Below are positions 42,282-50,165 of a stretch of 64,000 nt of DNA, piece after piece. Both the position numbers and the translations under genes were made by a program. The stretch's first letter is position 1. The number at the start of each line of letters is the position of its first letter. Below the pieces are notes generated by a model that was not told the DNA's origin, made no database searches, and was given only the letters and a program-made list of their open reading frames with translations. Origin of the DNA: CAZNSX01 sp964575845. Lineage in GTDB: Bacteria; UBA8248; CAZNSX01. The stretch covers positions 124,001 to 188,000 of the forward strand of contig CAZNSX010000005.1 in NCBI GenBank assembly GCA_964575845.1, read 5' to 3'.

Positions 42282-43628
42282 GTGGCAAAATCGCTAAGGG
42301 CGTCATCCTTGGGCTCTTGCCGCTCGTTTCGCTTTCCCTTTGGAAGGGGAAGCTTTGAGATGAGCCTCCCTGAGGAGGCCCTTAAGGGGGTGCTGGAGGT
42401 GGGCGCTACGCCCGCTCTTCAGGACCCCGTCAGTGAGGTAAGGGAGGCGCTCAGAAAGCCTATAGGCTCAGCCCCGCTAAGGGAACTCGTCAGGCCCGGC
42501 GAGTCCGTGGCCGTCATTGTCAACGATATAACCCGCCTGACGGGCAGTAACATCTTCCTTCCACCCCTTCTCGGAGAACTGAATGCCGCGGGGATTCGCG
42601 ACTCTAACATTTTGATCACATTCGCAAGCGGCACCCACCGGCCCATGAGCCGGGAGGAGGAACAATTTATTTTAGGCCCCGAGGTTGCCCGACGGCTCAA
42701 GAGCTTCCAGCACGACTGCTATGATGATGCCCTCACCCTGTACTTCGGAAAAACGTCCAGGGGGACTCCCGTCAGGGTAAATCGTCGGGTGGCAGAGGCC
42801 GACCGCATCATCCTCACCGGCGGCATCCTATACCACTGGGTGGCGGGCTACGGTGGAGGGGCCAAGAGCCTGATTCCAGGAGTGGCCCATATCGATACCA
42901 TAAGCGCTAACCACCAGCACCTCTTCGAGCCTGGGGCCGGCTACGCCCGACTGGGGGGAAACCCTGTTCATGAGGACATAGTGGAAGCCTCTCGCCTTGT
43001 GGGGCCCGATTTTCTGCTCAACGTGGTTCTCGATGAGAGGGGAAACTTTGTGCGCATAGTGGCGGGCGATGTCATCGAAGCTCACCGGGAAGGCTGCCGC
43101 GAAGTGGATGCCATCTATGGCCAACCAATCGAGGCGCCCTCAGACCTTGTCATCTCCGCTTATGGCGGTTACCCCAAGGATATTGAGCTACGTCAGGTGC
43201 ATAAGGGCTTCGAGAGCACCTGCCGAGCTGTGCGAAAAGGGGGTGTAGTCGTTCTCTTTGCCGAGTGTCCGGAGGGAGCCGGTGAGACGGAGCTCTATCA
43301 ATACATGGTGAGCTGCAAGAGCCCTGAAGAGATGGCCGAGGCCGCCAAGAAGGAGTTCAACGTGGGAGCCTTCAAGGCCTTTAAGCTTGCACGCCTTTCC
43401 CAGTGGGCGGAGCTGATTTTAATCTCAGCGATGGAGGAAGGCCTCGTGCGCAAGATGCGCATGACCCCCGCCAGCTCGCCCGAAGAAGCCCTGGCGATAG
43501 CCAGGGAGCGCCTTGGGGATAACCCCTCCATCTATGTGATCCCCGACTCCTCCCTCGTGCTCCCCATCCCCACCTTCACCCGGGAGGAGGCGGCCTGGGG
43601 CGTTTTGAAAGAAGCTCAGACCCCCTAG
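42282..43628 (+). CDS. LarA-type nickel-pincer racemase family protein
   Basis: A 448-residue member of the LarA (DUF2088) family. Counting from GTG 42282, His119, His185, Lys195 and His211 line up with LarA His108, His174, Lys184 and His200 at a constant offset of 11, in the motifs GTHRP, ILYHWVAGYGGGAKSLIPG and NHQHLF. Thus the nickel-pincer cofactor (attached to the lysine) should be bound. The 11-residue offset suggests the real start may be TTG 42309. LarB/C/E cofactor genes are not nearby. Substrate is unknown; homologues act on lactate and other 2-hydroxy acids. Nfed and SPFH genes precede it by 5 bp. Confidence 0.92.
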   Translation: MAKSLRASSLGSCRSFRFPFGRGSFEMSLPEEALKGVLEVGATPALQDPVSEVREALRKPIGSAPLRELVRPGESVAVIVNDITRLTGSNIFLPPLLGELNAAGIRDSNILITFASGTHRPMSREEEQFILGPEVARRLKSFQHDCYDDALTLYFGKTSRGTPVRVNRRVAEADRIILTGGILYHWVAGYGGGAKSLIPGVAHIDTISANHQHLFEPGAGYARLGGNPVHEDIVEASRLVGPDFLLNVVLDERGNFVRIVAGDVIEAHREGCREVDAIYGQPIEAPSDLVISAYGGYPKDIELRQVHKGFESTCRAVRKGGVVVLFAECPEGAGETELYQYMVSCKSPEEMAEAAKKEFNVGAFKAFKLARLSQWAELILISAMEEGLVRKMRMTPASSPEEALAIARERLGDNPSIYVIPDSSLVLPIPTFTREEAAWGVLKEAQTP

Positions 43629-43635
43629 CTAGCGG

Positions 43636-43653
43636 GGAGGCCTCCTGGCCTCC
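43636..43653 (+). terminator. Hairpin after the LarA-type gene
   Basis: GGAGGCC-TCCT-GGCCTCC forms a 7-bp stem 7 bp after the stop codon. No T-tract follows, so termination is uncertain. Confidence 0.4.
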
Positions 43654-43785
43654 TCGGGATCTACCTTGAGGAGATAAACTCCTGCCCCTTATCTAGCTCT
43701 GGCATAGAAAATGCAGTTATTTCAATGAGGTTTCACTCAGCCGCCCACTTTGCGTTCGGAAAAACAGGAACTTAGGAGACCACGC

Positions 43786-44115
43786 ATGCTGTCCCGCACG
43801 GGAAGGTTTTGCCTAGCTTCTGCCCTCGGCTTGGCTTTTCTCCTCTCCTTTTCCCTTCTCCGGCCAGTCCTGGCCGAAACCAGAGCGAGTTCTTCCAGTA
43901 CCTTATTCAGGGGAAAGTCAAGCTCCCCCCATCCCCGGCCCTCCTCTCCCAAGCTCAAGGGCATCCCGAAGAGCTGGAAGAAGGCACACCCAAGGCTTCG
44001 CCTTTTGGAGCAACGCGGGTTTGGCCCGACCCAGCGCCAGAATAGGGCCCTAGTGCGCAAAGCCCGGAAGGAGAGAGGAGGAAAGCCTTTGAAGCCTGGC
44101 GGAAGCGCCGAATAG
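43786..44115 (+). CDS. Small predicted secreted basic protein
   Basis: About 109 residues. From ATG 43786 an AGGAG sits 7 bp upstream, an ideal ribosome-binding site, and the first 30 residues look like a signal peptide (basic, then ALGLAFLLSFSLL, then cleavage after VLA). The mature part is short, basic and Ser/Pro/Lys/Arg-rich with no recognised domain. An overlapping frame (ending near 44045) also reads protein-like from about 43880, so a frameshift after the signal peptide cannot be excluded. It is convergent with the SNase gene. Confidence 0.5.
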   Translation: MLSRTGRFCLASALGLAFLLSFSLLRPVLAETRASSSSTLFRGKSSSPHPRPSSPKLKGIPKSWKKAHPRLRLLEQRGFGPTQRQNRALVRKARKERGGKPLKPGGSAE

Positions 44116-44122
44116 CCTTTTT

Positions 44123-44779
44123 CTACCGGCGGCTCGGCCTGTAGCCGGCCGCCTCCGCCTCTTCCTCACTCTTGAAAAGCACCCGGTAAAGACTCCGGTG
44201 GATCTTCTGATAGAAGCGGCCTCCGGGTCGGTGGTAGATGCGAGTTCTTGTATTTCCCAGGATAGGAAGAGGGGATGAGAGCTGCCCTTCCCCCTTTGAG
44301 CCCCCATCGCTCCAAATGCCCCTTCTTTGCTCCAGGGCCTCTTTCTCCAGCCTTTGGAAGAGGCGAACATACCTCAGGTCCGGCGTAAGGGGAAGGGCCC
44401 TGGCGAGCCCCAGCCGAATGAGCTCAGCATTGAGGAAAAGCTTCGGTTTCTCATCTCCAGGGGCAAGAAAAACATAGCGAAGGAGCCTGCCGTACCGGTC
44501 CCGCTCCCTTATGTCCCTCTCCAGCCAAACCTTCAGTCCCAGGACTAACCTCCGGTTAAGCTCTGTTGCCTTAAGCGCTAGAATCCCCCCTCGGCCGGGG
44601 GAGCCCAATTCCGGGGCATCGATACCGATGTAACGGACCCTTTCCCCGGATGCTAGCACGACGGTATCGCCGTCGATGACACGGCTGATAAACCCCCATT
44701 CGGCCCAGGCCCCAGGGGCCACAGCCAAGAACGCGGCTATTATTATGGGTACTGAAAAAGATTTTATATAGGAACTCAC
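44123..44779 (-). CDS. Secreted SNase-type nuclease with degenerate metal-binding tail
   Basis: A 218-residue thermonuclease: a signal peptide (cleavage near AWA), then the SNase OB-fold with VIDGDTVVL, RVRYIGIDAPE (catalytic Arg region) and ERDRYGRLLRYVF. It probably degrades nucleic acid outside the cytoplasm. The C-terminal 45 residues match the Ada-like Zn-binding tail seen in many thermonucleases (GN.-.YH.P...-.FKS.EEAEAAGYRP), but the Cys ligands are replaced: PGG for PSC and PSRR for PCxxC. The start is GTG 44779. See findings. Confidence 0.9.
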   Translation of the reverse strand: MSSYIKSFSVPIIIAAFLAVAPGAWAEWGFISRVIDGDTVVLASGERVRYIGIDAPELGSPGRGGILALKATELNRRLVLGLKVWLERDIRERDRYGRLLRYVFLAPGDEKPKLFLNAELIRLGLARALPLTPDLRYVRLFQRLEKEALEQRRGIWSDGGSKGEGQLSSPLPILGNTRTRIYHRPGGRFYQKIHRSLYRVLFKSEEEAEAAGYRPSRR

Positions 44780-45069
44780 GGCTTCTCTCTCGCAGCGGGG
44801 CTTTATGCACGGGAGGACTCTTAGGGCTCCAGATGGCTGGCTGGCGCAAGAGGCACCCTCTCAAAGGAGGCGCCTCGGCCGGGGCGCCCTTGAGGGGGGC
44901 TATCCTTCTTGTCGTCTAAAGGGACGGACCTCTTTAGGTGGGGCTAGGGGAATTCAGTCGAAGGGAGGGCAGATAGCCTTTTTTCTTGCAGGAATTTTAC
45001 CCTTCTTAGTCGCAGCTCTGCGGCATTACCGGCCCTTTGCGGGGAGGCGGACGGCCAATCCCCGACAGA
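44780..45069. other. Gene-poor spacer between the oligopeptide-ABC ATPase and the SNase gene
   Basis: About 290 bp with no protein gene I can support. An extended hairpin (44860-44894: CTCAA..GGCGCC arms on either side of a GGCC-rich loop) and a CTAAAG/CTTTAG inverted pair are visible. Neither has a T-tract, so they are not obvious terminators. Open frames on the plus strand here are shadows. Confidence 0.4.
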
Positions 45070-46056
45070 CTACCGGCAGAGTATGCAACGCGCGAAATGG
45101 CCCGGGCTCACTTCTATCAGCTCCGGCTCCCTCTCGGAGCAGGAATCCATCACCTGCTGGCATCGAGGGCCAAACTTGCATCCAGGGGGAACGTCGTGGA
45201 GGCTCGGGACGATGCCGGGGATCTCCTGGAGACGGTCAGTCCGCTTGTCCCCCTTGCCGAGAACGGGCACCGACCGCAGGAGCCCACGGGTGTATGGGTG
45301 CATGGGAGTCTTGAAGATCTCCTCCGGGGACCCCTCCTCCACCACCACGCCGGCATACATGACCACTACCCGCTGAGCCGTTTCGGCAACAATGCCCAGG
45401 TTGTGGGTAATGAGGACGATGGCTGTTCCCAGCTCTTCCTTGAGCCTTAGCATCAAGTCCAGAATCTGGGCCTGGATGGTGACGTCCAGGGCTGTGGTGG
45501 GCTCATCCGCCAAGAGCACCTTAGGGTTGCAAGAGAGGGCCATCGCTATCATGGCCCTCTGCCGCATTCCGCCGCTGAGCTGATGGGGATACTCCCGCAC
45601 ACGCTGCCGTGGAAGAGGGATACCCACAAGCTCCAACATTTCTGCCGCCTTATCCATGGCGTCTTTCTTGCCGAGGCCCTGATGGAGCTGGATGGCCTCC
45701 GCTATCTGAAAGCCTATGGTGAAGACAGGGTTCAGGCTGGTCATGGGCTCCTGGAAGATCATGGATATCTTGTTTCCCCGGACACGGCGGATCTCCGCGC
45801 TGGAGATCTTCGTCAGGTCCTTCCCCTCGAAAAGAACCTTCCCACCGACGATCTTTCCCGGGGGGTCAGGGATGAGACGCAGGATGGAAAGCGCGCTGAC
45901 CGTCTTGCCGCAGCCTGACTCCCCCACAAGCCCCAGGGTCTCCCCGGGTTTCAGGTCCCAGCTCACGCCATCTACGGCCTTAACCACGCCCTCAGCCGTA
46001 TAGAAGTAGGTCTTGAGGTTTCTTAAGGAGAGTAAAGTTCCATTTTCAGAGCTCAT
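45070..46056 (-). CDS. Oligopeptide/dipeptide ABC transporter ATP-binding protein
   Basis: A 328-residue DppD/OppD-type ATPase. Walker A GESGCGKT, Q-loop IFQEPMTSLNP, signature LSGGMRQRAMIAMA, Walker B VLLADEPTTALDV and H-loop VLITHNLG are intact, and the C-terminal extension carries the Cys motif of this subfamily (PPGCKFGPRC and the later CILC) that may bind an Fe-S cluster or metal. ATG 46056 with AGGGA at 5 bp is preferred. No permease, binding protein or second ATPase is adjacent, so it is an orphan here. Confidence 0.92.
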   Translation of the reverse strand: MSSENGTLLSLRNLKTYFYTAEGVVKAVDGVSWDLKPGETLGLVGESGCGKTVSALSILRLIPDPPGKIVGGKVLFEGKDLTKISSAEIRRVRGNKISMIFQEPMTSLNPVFTIGFQIAEAIQLHQGLGKKDAMDKAAEMLELVGIPLPRQRVREYPHQLSGGMRQRAMIAMALSCNPKVLLADEPTTALDVTIQAQILDLMLRLKEELGTAIVLITHNLGIVAETAQRVVVMYAGVVVEEGSPEEIFKTPMHPYTRGLLRSVPVLGKGDKRTDRLQEIPGIVPSLHDVPPGCKFGPRCQQVMDSCSEREPELIEVSPGHFARCILCR

Positions 46057-46102
46057 AAGCGTCCCTTTCGAGGGATGACAAAAGTTCTCGCTTTCCTCCA
46101 AA

Positions 46103-46131
46103 ATTTTAATCTATTATAATTGTCTTGTAAA
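46103..46131 (-). promoter_or_regulatory. Sigma-70 promoter for the oligopeptide-ABC ATPase
   Basis: Minus strand TTTACA (46126-46131), 17-bp spacer, TAAAAT (46103-46108). It lies about 45 bp upstream of ATG 46056. Confidence 0.6.
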
Positions 46132-46286
46132 TAGAGCCGGTTTTTTTCAGAAATCTTCTCGAGGGGCCTCATGGCCTAGGAATCTTTGGACCCGACTGTT
46201 TTTTCTCCTTCGCCTCATCGCCTGCTTCGCTCAGCTCCAGAAGGATTTTGGCGGGATTAAGAATTAAGGGAAAATTAACTTAACCT

Positions 46287-46315
46287 TTTAAAGCGCCCAT
46301 CCGATCTTATACAAT
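46287..46315 (+). promoter_or_regulatory. Possible promoter for the lipoprotein gene
   Basis: Plus strand TTTAAA (46287-46292), 17-bp spacer, TACAAT (46310-46315). It lies about 48 bp before ATG 46363. The -35 matches 4 of 6 positions. The rest of 46132-46286 shows nothing I can name. Confidence 0.45.
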
Positions 46316-46362
46316 AAATAGAATAAAAAAGCTTTCGTCTTGTTTAAAAAGAGGGGAAAGAC

Positions 46363-47277
46363 ATGGCTGCAAGGTCTCTAAAATTACTCATAAGAATCAA
46401 ACTCTCTCTTTCGCTAACGGGTCTTATGCTGGCTTCTGGCTGCGCCAGCTTTCACCCTGGAAGCAACGTTCTCTCGCATACAAACCCTCAGATTAACGAG
46501 TACCCGCTCAATAGGATAGCTGTTCTCCCCTTCCGAAACGCCACCGACTCTCCCAAAGCTGGCACAAAGGTAGCTACATTCTTTTACGACCAACTCTCCG
46601 CCACCACGCGCTTCCAAGTGACCCCTGCTATGGAGCTAGAAGAGGATGAGGAAGTCAAGCTGGAGTTCCAGGTGAGGGCGGGACAGGAGGGTAATATAGT
46701 CAGCCCGGAGACCCAGCTAGAGGTTATCGGCAAGAAAGTTGCCGCCTTCTTGGCCCGGATTAAGCCTTATCTCACCGACCGTGAGGTGATTTATCCGGGA
46801 GAGTATTTCGAGGGAGTGGTGCCAGAACGCGAAAAGGACATCGAGAAGACCCTGAGGGAGAAACTCGGCCCTCGGTATGAGGAGTCCGAAATGGAGGCCG
46901 CCGAAGAAGAGGCTCCCCCTCTTGACGCTGTGGTGACAGGGGTTGTTACCCGCTACCGGAATCGTGATGGTAACTATTTTGCCGCGGACAGCCCGGCCTC
47001 TGTGGCCTACGAGCTTTACATGATCAGTGTCAGAGATGGAGTCCTTCTGTGGAGTGCCTCCTTTGATGAGACCCAGCAGCCGCTTCTCGACAACCTCGTC
47101 TACATCGGAAGGTACATCAAAGGGGGAGGCGGCTGGCAGACCCATGACACTTTGAGTAGATTGGGCATGGAAAGGGTTCTGAGCACCTTCCCCGGACTTC
47201 AGGAAAAGGAAGAGGAGCCCGAAAAACCCCTGGCCAAGCAGAGCGCCATAAGTCCATCTCCACCTAGGGCTAAATGA
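46363..47277 (+). CDS. Outer-membrane-type lipoprotein, CsgG/LpoB-like fold
   Basis: A 304-residue protein with a signal peptide and lipobox ending at LASGC (lipidated Cys27), so it is a substrate for LspA. After the lipobox a RIAVLPFRNATDSPKAGTKVATFFYDQL segment recalls the start of LpoB/CsgG/FlgO-like lipoproteins. The middle is very acidic (EMEAAEEEAPP). There is a WSASFDETQQPL segment typical of that fold. The function is unknown; such proteins often serve in envelope assembly. ATG 46363 follows GGGGAAAG. It is convergent with the Nudix gene (8-bp overlap). Confidence 0.75.
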   Translation: MAARSLKLLIRIKLSLSLTGLMLASGCASFHPGSNVLSHTNPQINEYPLNRIAVLPFRNATDSPKAGTKVATFFYDQLSATTRFQVTPAMELEEDEEVKLEFQVRAGQEGNIVSPETQLEVIGKKVAAFLARIKPYLTDREVIYPGEYFEGVVPEREKDIEKTLREKLGPRYEESEMEAAEEEAPPLDAVVTGVVTRYRNRDGNYFAADSPASVAYELYMISVRDGVLLWSASFDETQQPLLDNLVYIGRYIKGGGGWQTHDTLSRLGMERVLSTFPGLQEKEEEPEKPLAKQSAISPSPPRAK

Positions 47278-47899
47278 GACCCAACCTCTCCATTTCATCC
47301 AGGGCGACCTGAGTGAGGGCGGCTCTGTAAGCTAGGCCACCGGAGCCTGAGGCCATAAGGGCGCGGTGAAGGGGGCCCCGCAGTTCCTCGACACTGGCAA
47401 AGCGCGCTTCGGCTATCTCTCGGGTATCCTGAGGGAGGGGCTCACCCCCTCGAGCCCTGGCCGTAAGAACGTGGGTGGTCCAGGAAGTCTTCCGTCCCCC
47501 CTGAGTGAAAAGCGCCCTTATTTTCAGGATATAGCGCTCCAGTTCCACAACGAGCCCCGTCTCCTCCAAGGCCTCCCGGACGGCCCCACGGACGAAATCT
47601 TCTCCCCTGTCCACACCTCCCGAGGGAGTGCGAAATACCCCCTCGGGATAGCTGGGCTTTCGGATAACCGCTATCCTCCCTTTTCTCTGGATAAAGAGGG
47701 TTACATCGTGCGCCCGACCCCGCCGCTTGGTCCGGAGGAGAAGCTCATAGCCCTGAGGGCTGAACTCATAGGTCATGCTTATCTCCCGGGGACTTCCGTA
47801 GCGCGCCTCAAGCTCCGGGATGAGGGCCTCCGTGTACAGTCCTGGATCCTCCTCATGAGGCGGGGCAGGGCCTGTTCCTTGATTTTTGGCCAGCGGCAA
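47270..47899 (-). CDS. Nudix hydrolase
   Basis: A 209-residue Nudix protein. The Nudix box GGVDRGEDFVRGAVREALEETGLVVE fits Gx5Ex7REUxEExGU, so a metal-dependent pyrophosphatase. The front 45 residues are an extension before the domain. The start is uncertain: TTG 47899 has no Shine-Dalgarno sequence, while an internal ATG at 47773 has GGGAGA at 6 bp; the N-terminal extension looks coding, so the longer form is kept. Its substrate is unknown. It is divergent from the CDF gene with a 50-bp gap. Confidence 0.85.
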   Translation of the reverse strand: MPLAKNQGTGPAPPHEEDPGLYTEALIPELEARYGSPREISMTYEFSPQGYELLLRTKRRGRAHDVTLFIQRKGRIAVIRKPSYPEGVFRTPSGGVDRGEDFVRGAVREALEETGLVVELERYILKIRALFTQGGRKTSWTTHVLTARARGGEPLPQDTREIAEARFASVEELRGPLHRALMASGSGGLAYRAALTQVALDEMERLGLI

Positions 47900-47949
47900 A
47901 TTAAACTGTAGGGTAAATCTATACCATGAATGATCTTGGGGTCAAATAA

Positions 47950-48930
47950 GTGAATACCAGCTCCCCAAAGGCCCGGGCTGCCGCCCTCACCATAGCCCTG
48001 TCCCTCATCCTCTCCGTCCTGAAGCTCTCGCTGGGCCTTATCGCCAACTCCATATCCCTTATCTCCTCGGGGGTGGACTCTTTGCTGGACCTCTTCATGG
48101 CAACCTTCAACTATCTATCGATCAAGAGCGCCGAAAGGCCAGCCGACAGGGAGCACTCTTATGGGCACGGGAAGATCGAAAACCTTTCGGGTTTCATACA
48201 GGGCGGAGTGATCGCGGCCTTATCTTTACTTATCATTTGGCCTGCGCTGGGGCGCCTCATGCGTCGTGAGATGCCCACCTCTCCGGGCCTGGCGATAGTG
48301 GTCATGCTCATCTCCTGCGCCGTAAGCTTCATATTAGCCCGACATCTTCAGAGGGTTGCCCGGAGGGAAGAATCGGTAGCCCTCGAGGCTAATGCCCTCA
48401 ACTTCAGGGCCGATGTTTATACCGGAGCCGGAGTCATCGCAGCCTTGGCCTTGGTGCGGGCCACGGGTCTTGCCATTTTTGACCCGCTGCTTGCTCTTCT
48501 CATAGCAGCGCTCATCCTGCGGGCCGCCTACAGTATCCTCAAGCGCTCTCTGGAAGACCTGCTGGACCGGGAACTCCCCGAGGAGCTCCGCTGCCAGATC
48601 GCTTCAATCGTGGAGGAGCATTGTGGTGATGAGGTAGGCTATCACAAGCTGAGAACCCGCCGAGCGGGCTCAAAGAAGCTTGTGGACCTCCATCTGGTGG
48701 GCTGTCGAGCCCTCACCCTTGAGGAAGCCCACTTCATGGCCGACCACATCGAGAAGGAGATATGCAGCCGAATTCCCAATGCCGAGGCCCTCATCCACGT
48801 CGAGCCTTGCGCTTCCAAGTGCGACCGCGTTGAGGCGTGCAAGCTGAGGGAAGAGGCTTTGGTCAAATGGCCCAGGAGCTTTCGCCATAAACCCCAAGAG
48901 ATGAAGAGGGCGGAAAGGGGGGTGTCTTGA
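47950..48930 (+). CDS. Cation diffusion facilitator (metal exporter)
   Basis: A 326-residue CDF transporter with six membrane spans and a cytoplasmic C-terminal domain. The first half of the transport site is Asp43-Asp47 (SGVDSLLDLF), as in Fe/Zn exporters, but in the second half Asn151 replaces the usual His (NFRAD, with Asp155). The C-terminus carries an unusual Cys cluster (CASKC, then C six residues on) that could be a metal sensor. The start is GTG 47950. Its TGA stop overlaps the ATG of the TPR-LysM gene. Zinc is the default guess; see findings. Confidence 0.9.
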   Translation: MNTSSPKARAAALTIALSLILSVLKLSLGLIANSISLISSGVDSLLDLFMATFNYLSIKSAERPADREHSYGHGKIENLSGFIQGGVIAALSLLIIWPALGRLMRREMPTSPGLAIVVMLISCAVSFILARHLQRVARREESVALEANALNFRADVYTGAGVIAALALVRATGLAIFDPLLALLIAALILRAAYSILKRSLEDLLDRELPEELRCQIASIVEEHCGDEVGYHKLRTRRAGSKKLVDLHLVGCRALTLEEAHFMADHIEKEICSRIPNAEALIHVEPCASKCDRVEACKLREEALVKWPRSFRHKPQEMKRAERGVS

Positions 48931-50165
48931 TGAGAGCTCGGGCCCTACTGAAATGGGGTCTCCTCTCAACCCTCATCCTGCTATGGGCTCTGAGAGCTCT
49001 TGGCGCTGAGCAGGCACCCCTTTGCGTTGAGGCCGACCGGTGGGTTAGAAAGGGGGTTGCCTTGGGCGACACGTCAGACCTGGCTTTTTCCTACTTCAAG
49101 CGGGCTGTTGAGCTTTGTTCTTCCCATCCCGAGGCTAATTTCCGTTTAGGTGTCCTCTACCAGCTCAAGAAGAATACCCCTGCGGCCCTTGCCTCATTCG
49201 ACGCAGTGGTCAAGAGCGCTCCCCGGGTGGCAACAGCCCACTACAATTTGGGGATCATCCATCGCCAGAAACGCTCTCATGCAAGAGCTCTCGCATCTTT
49301 CAGGGAAGCTGTGCGCCTGCAGCCAGAGCGGCCAGAGTTTCTCTACAACCTGGCTGTCTTGCTGCTGCGCGAGGGAAAAGTTGCGGAGGCTCAAGAGCTT
49401 TTTAGCAAGGCGGTAAAGCTCATGCCCTCCCTGGCCGAGGCCCACTTCTACCTGGGTGCCATCGATGAGGAGGCGCAAGAGTACCACGAGGCCCGGATGG
49501 CCCTGGAGAAGGCCCTTGAGCTCAAACCTGAGCTCGTGTTGGTGCGCATCTATCTGGCGCAGGCCCTGGAGCATGAGGGGGAAACTCAAAGGGCGCGGAA
49601 CCTTTTCAACGAAGCCCTAAAGATGAAGCCCGAGGTGGCGGGCCGGGGGTACGGCTTCGAGGAGTTCTACTACCAGGAGGGGGCCTATAATAAAATCCTT
49701 TCAGAATTTCGTCTTAGCCCGGTGCAGTCTATCCCCATCGTCGCTCCCTCGACCAAACCTCCTCAGGCCGAAAAAAAGGAGGCTCATCCTCCCCCGGTGG
49801 ATAAACCCACAAAAGCTGAAAAGGCTCCCGTGCCCGTGCCCCTGGGAGCGACTCCCGAGCCTGAGCCCAAGAAGCCCGAGCTTCCAGAGAAGCTGGAGAA
49901 GCCGACTCCAAAAGCTCCTGAAAGGCCCATCCCCCGGCCAGAGGCCACTGGGGCTCCTTCTCCTGTAGAGAAAAAAGCAACTTTCCTTTCACCGAAAAAT
50001 AAGGGCTTTTTCTATGTCGTGCGGAAGGGCGACACCGTAACCAGCATCGCTGGGAGATTCGGCCTGAGCCCTCAGGAGCTGCTAGAAGCCAACCGCACCC
50101 GCATCGAGCATCCCGATTTCCTCAACGAGGGCCAGAGATTGTACATTCCTGCAAAAGAACCCTAG
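48930..50165 (+). CDS. TPR-repeat protein with C-terminal LysM domain
   Basis: About 411 residues: a signal peptide (cleavage near LGA), roughly six TPR repeats (50-235), a Pro/Glu/Lys-rich linker of about 120 residues (AEKKEAHPPP.., EPEPKKPELPEKLE), and a C-terminal LysM domain (YVVRKGDTVTSIAGRFGLSP.., ILNEGQRLYIP). This is a periplasmic scaffold that probably binds peptidoglycan. The start is ATG 48930, overlapping the CDF stop (TGATG), so the two are translated together. No enzyme activity is expected. Confidence 0.9.
   Translation: MRARALLKWGLLSTLILLWALRALGAEQAPLCVEADRWVRKGVALGDTSDLAFSYFKRAVELCSSHPEANFRLGVLYQLKKNTPAALASFDAVVKSAPRVATAHYNLGIIHRQKRSHARALASFREAVRLQPERPEFLYNLAVLLLREGKVAEAQELFSKAVKLMPSLAEAHFYLGAIDEEAQEYHEARMALEKALELKPELVLVRIYLAQALEHEGETQRARNLFNEALKMKPEVAGRGYGFEEFYYQEGAYNKILSEFRLSPVQSIPIVAPSTKPPQAEKKEAHPPPVDKPTKAEKAPVPVPLGATPEPEPKKPELPEKLEKPTPKAPERPIPRPEATGAPSPVEKKATFLSPKNKGFFYVVRKGDTVTSIAGRFGLSPQELLEANRTRIEHPDFLNEGQRLYIPAKEP

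Noticed and set aside
44805..45450. Plus-strand open frames near 44.8-45.4 kb
   Set aside because: One covers the gene-poor spacer and both run antisense to the ABC ATPase end; no domain and no conserved start.
47270..47773. Shorter Nudix start at ATG 47773
   Set aside because: It has a good ribosome-binding site, but the preceding 42 residues look coding, so the longer start was kept with noted doubt.
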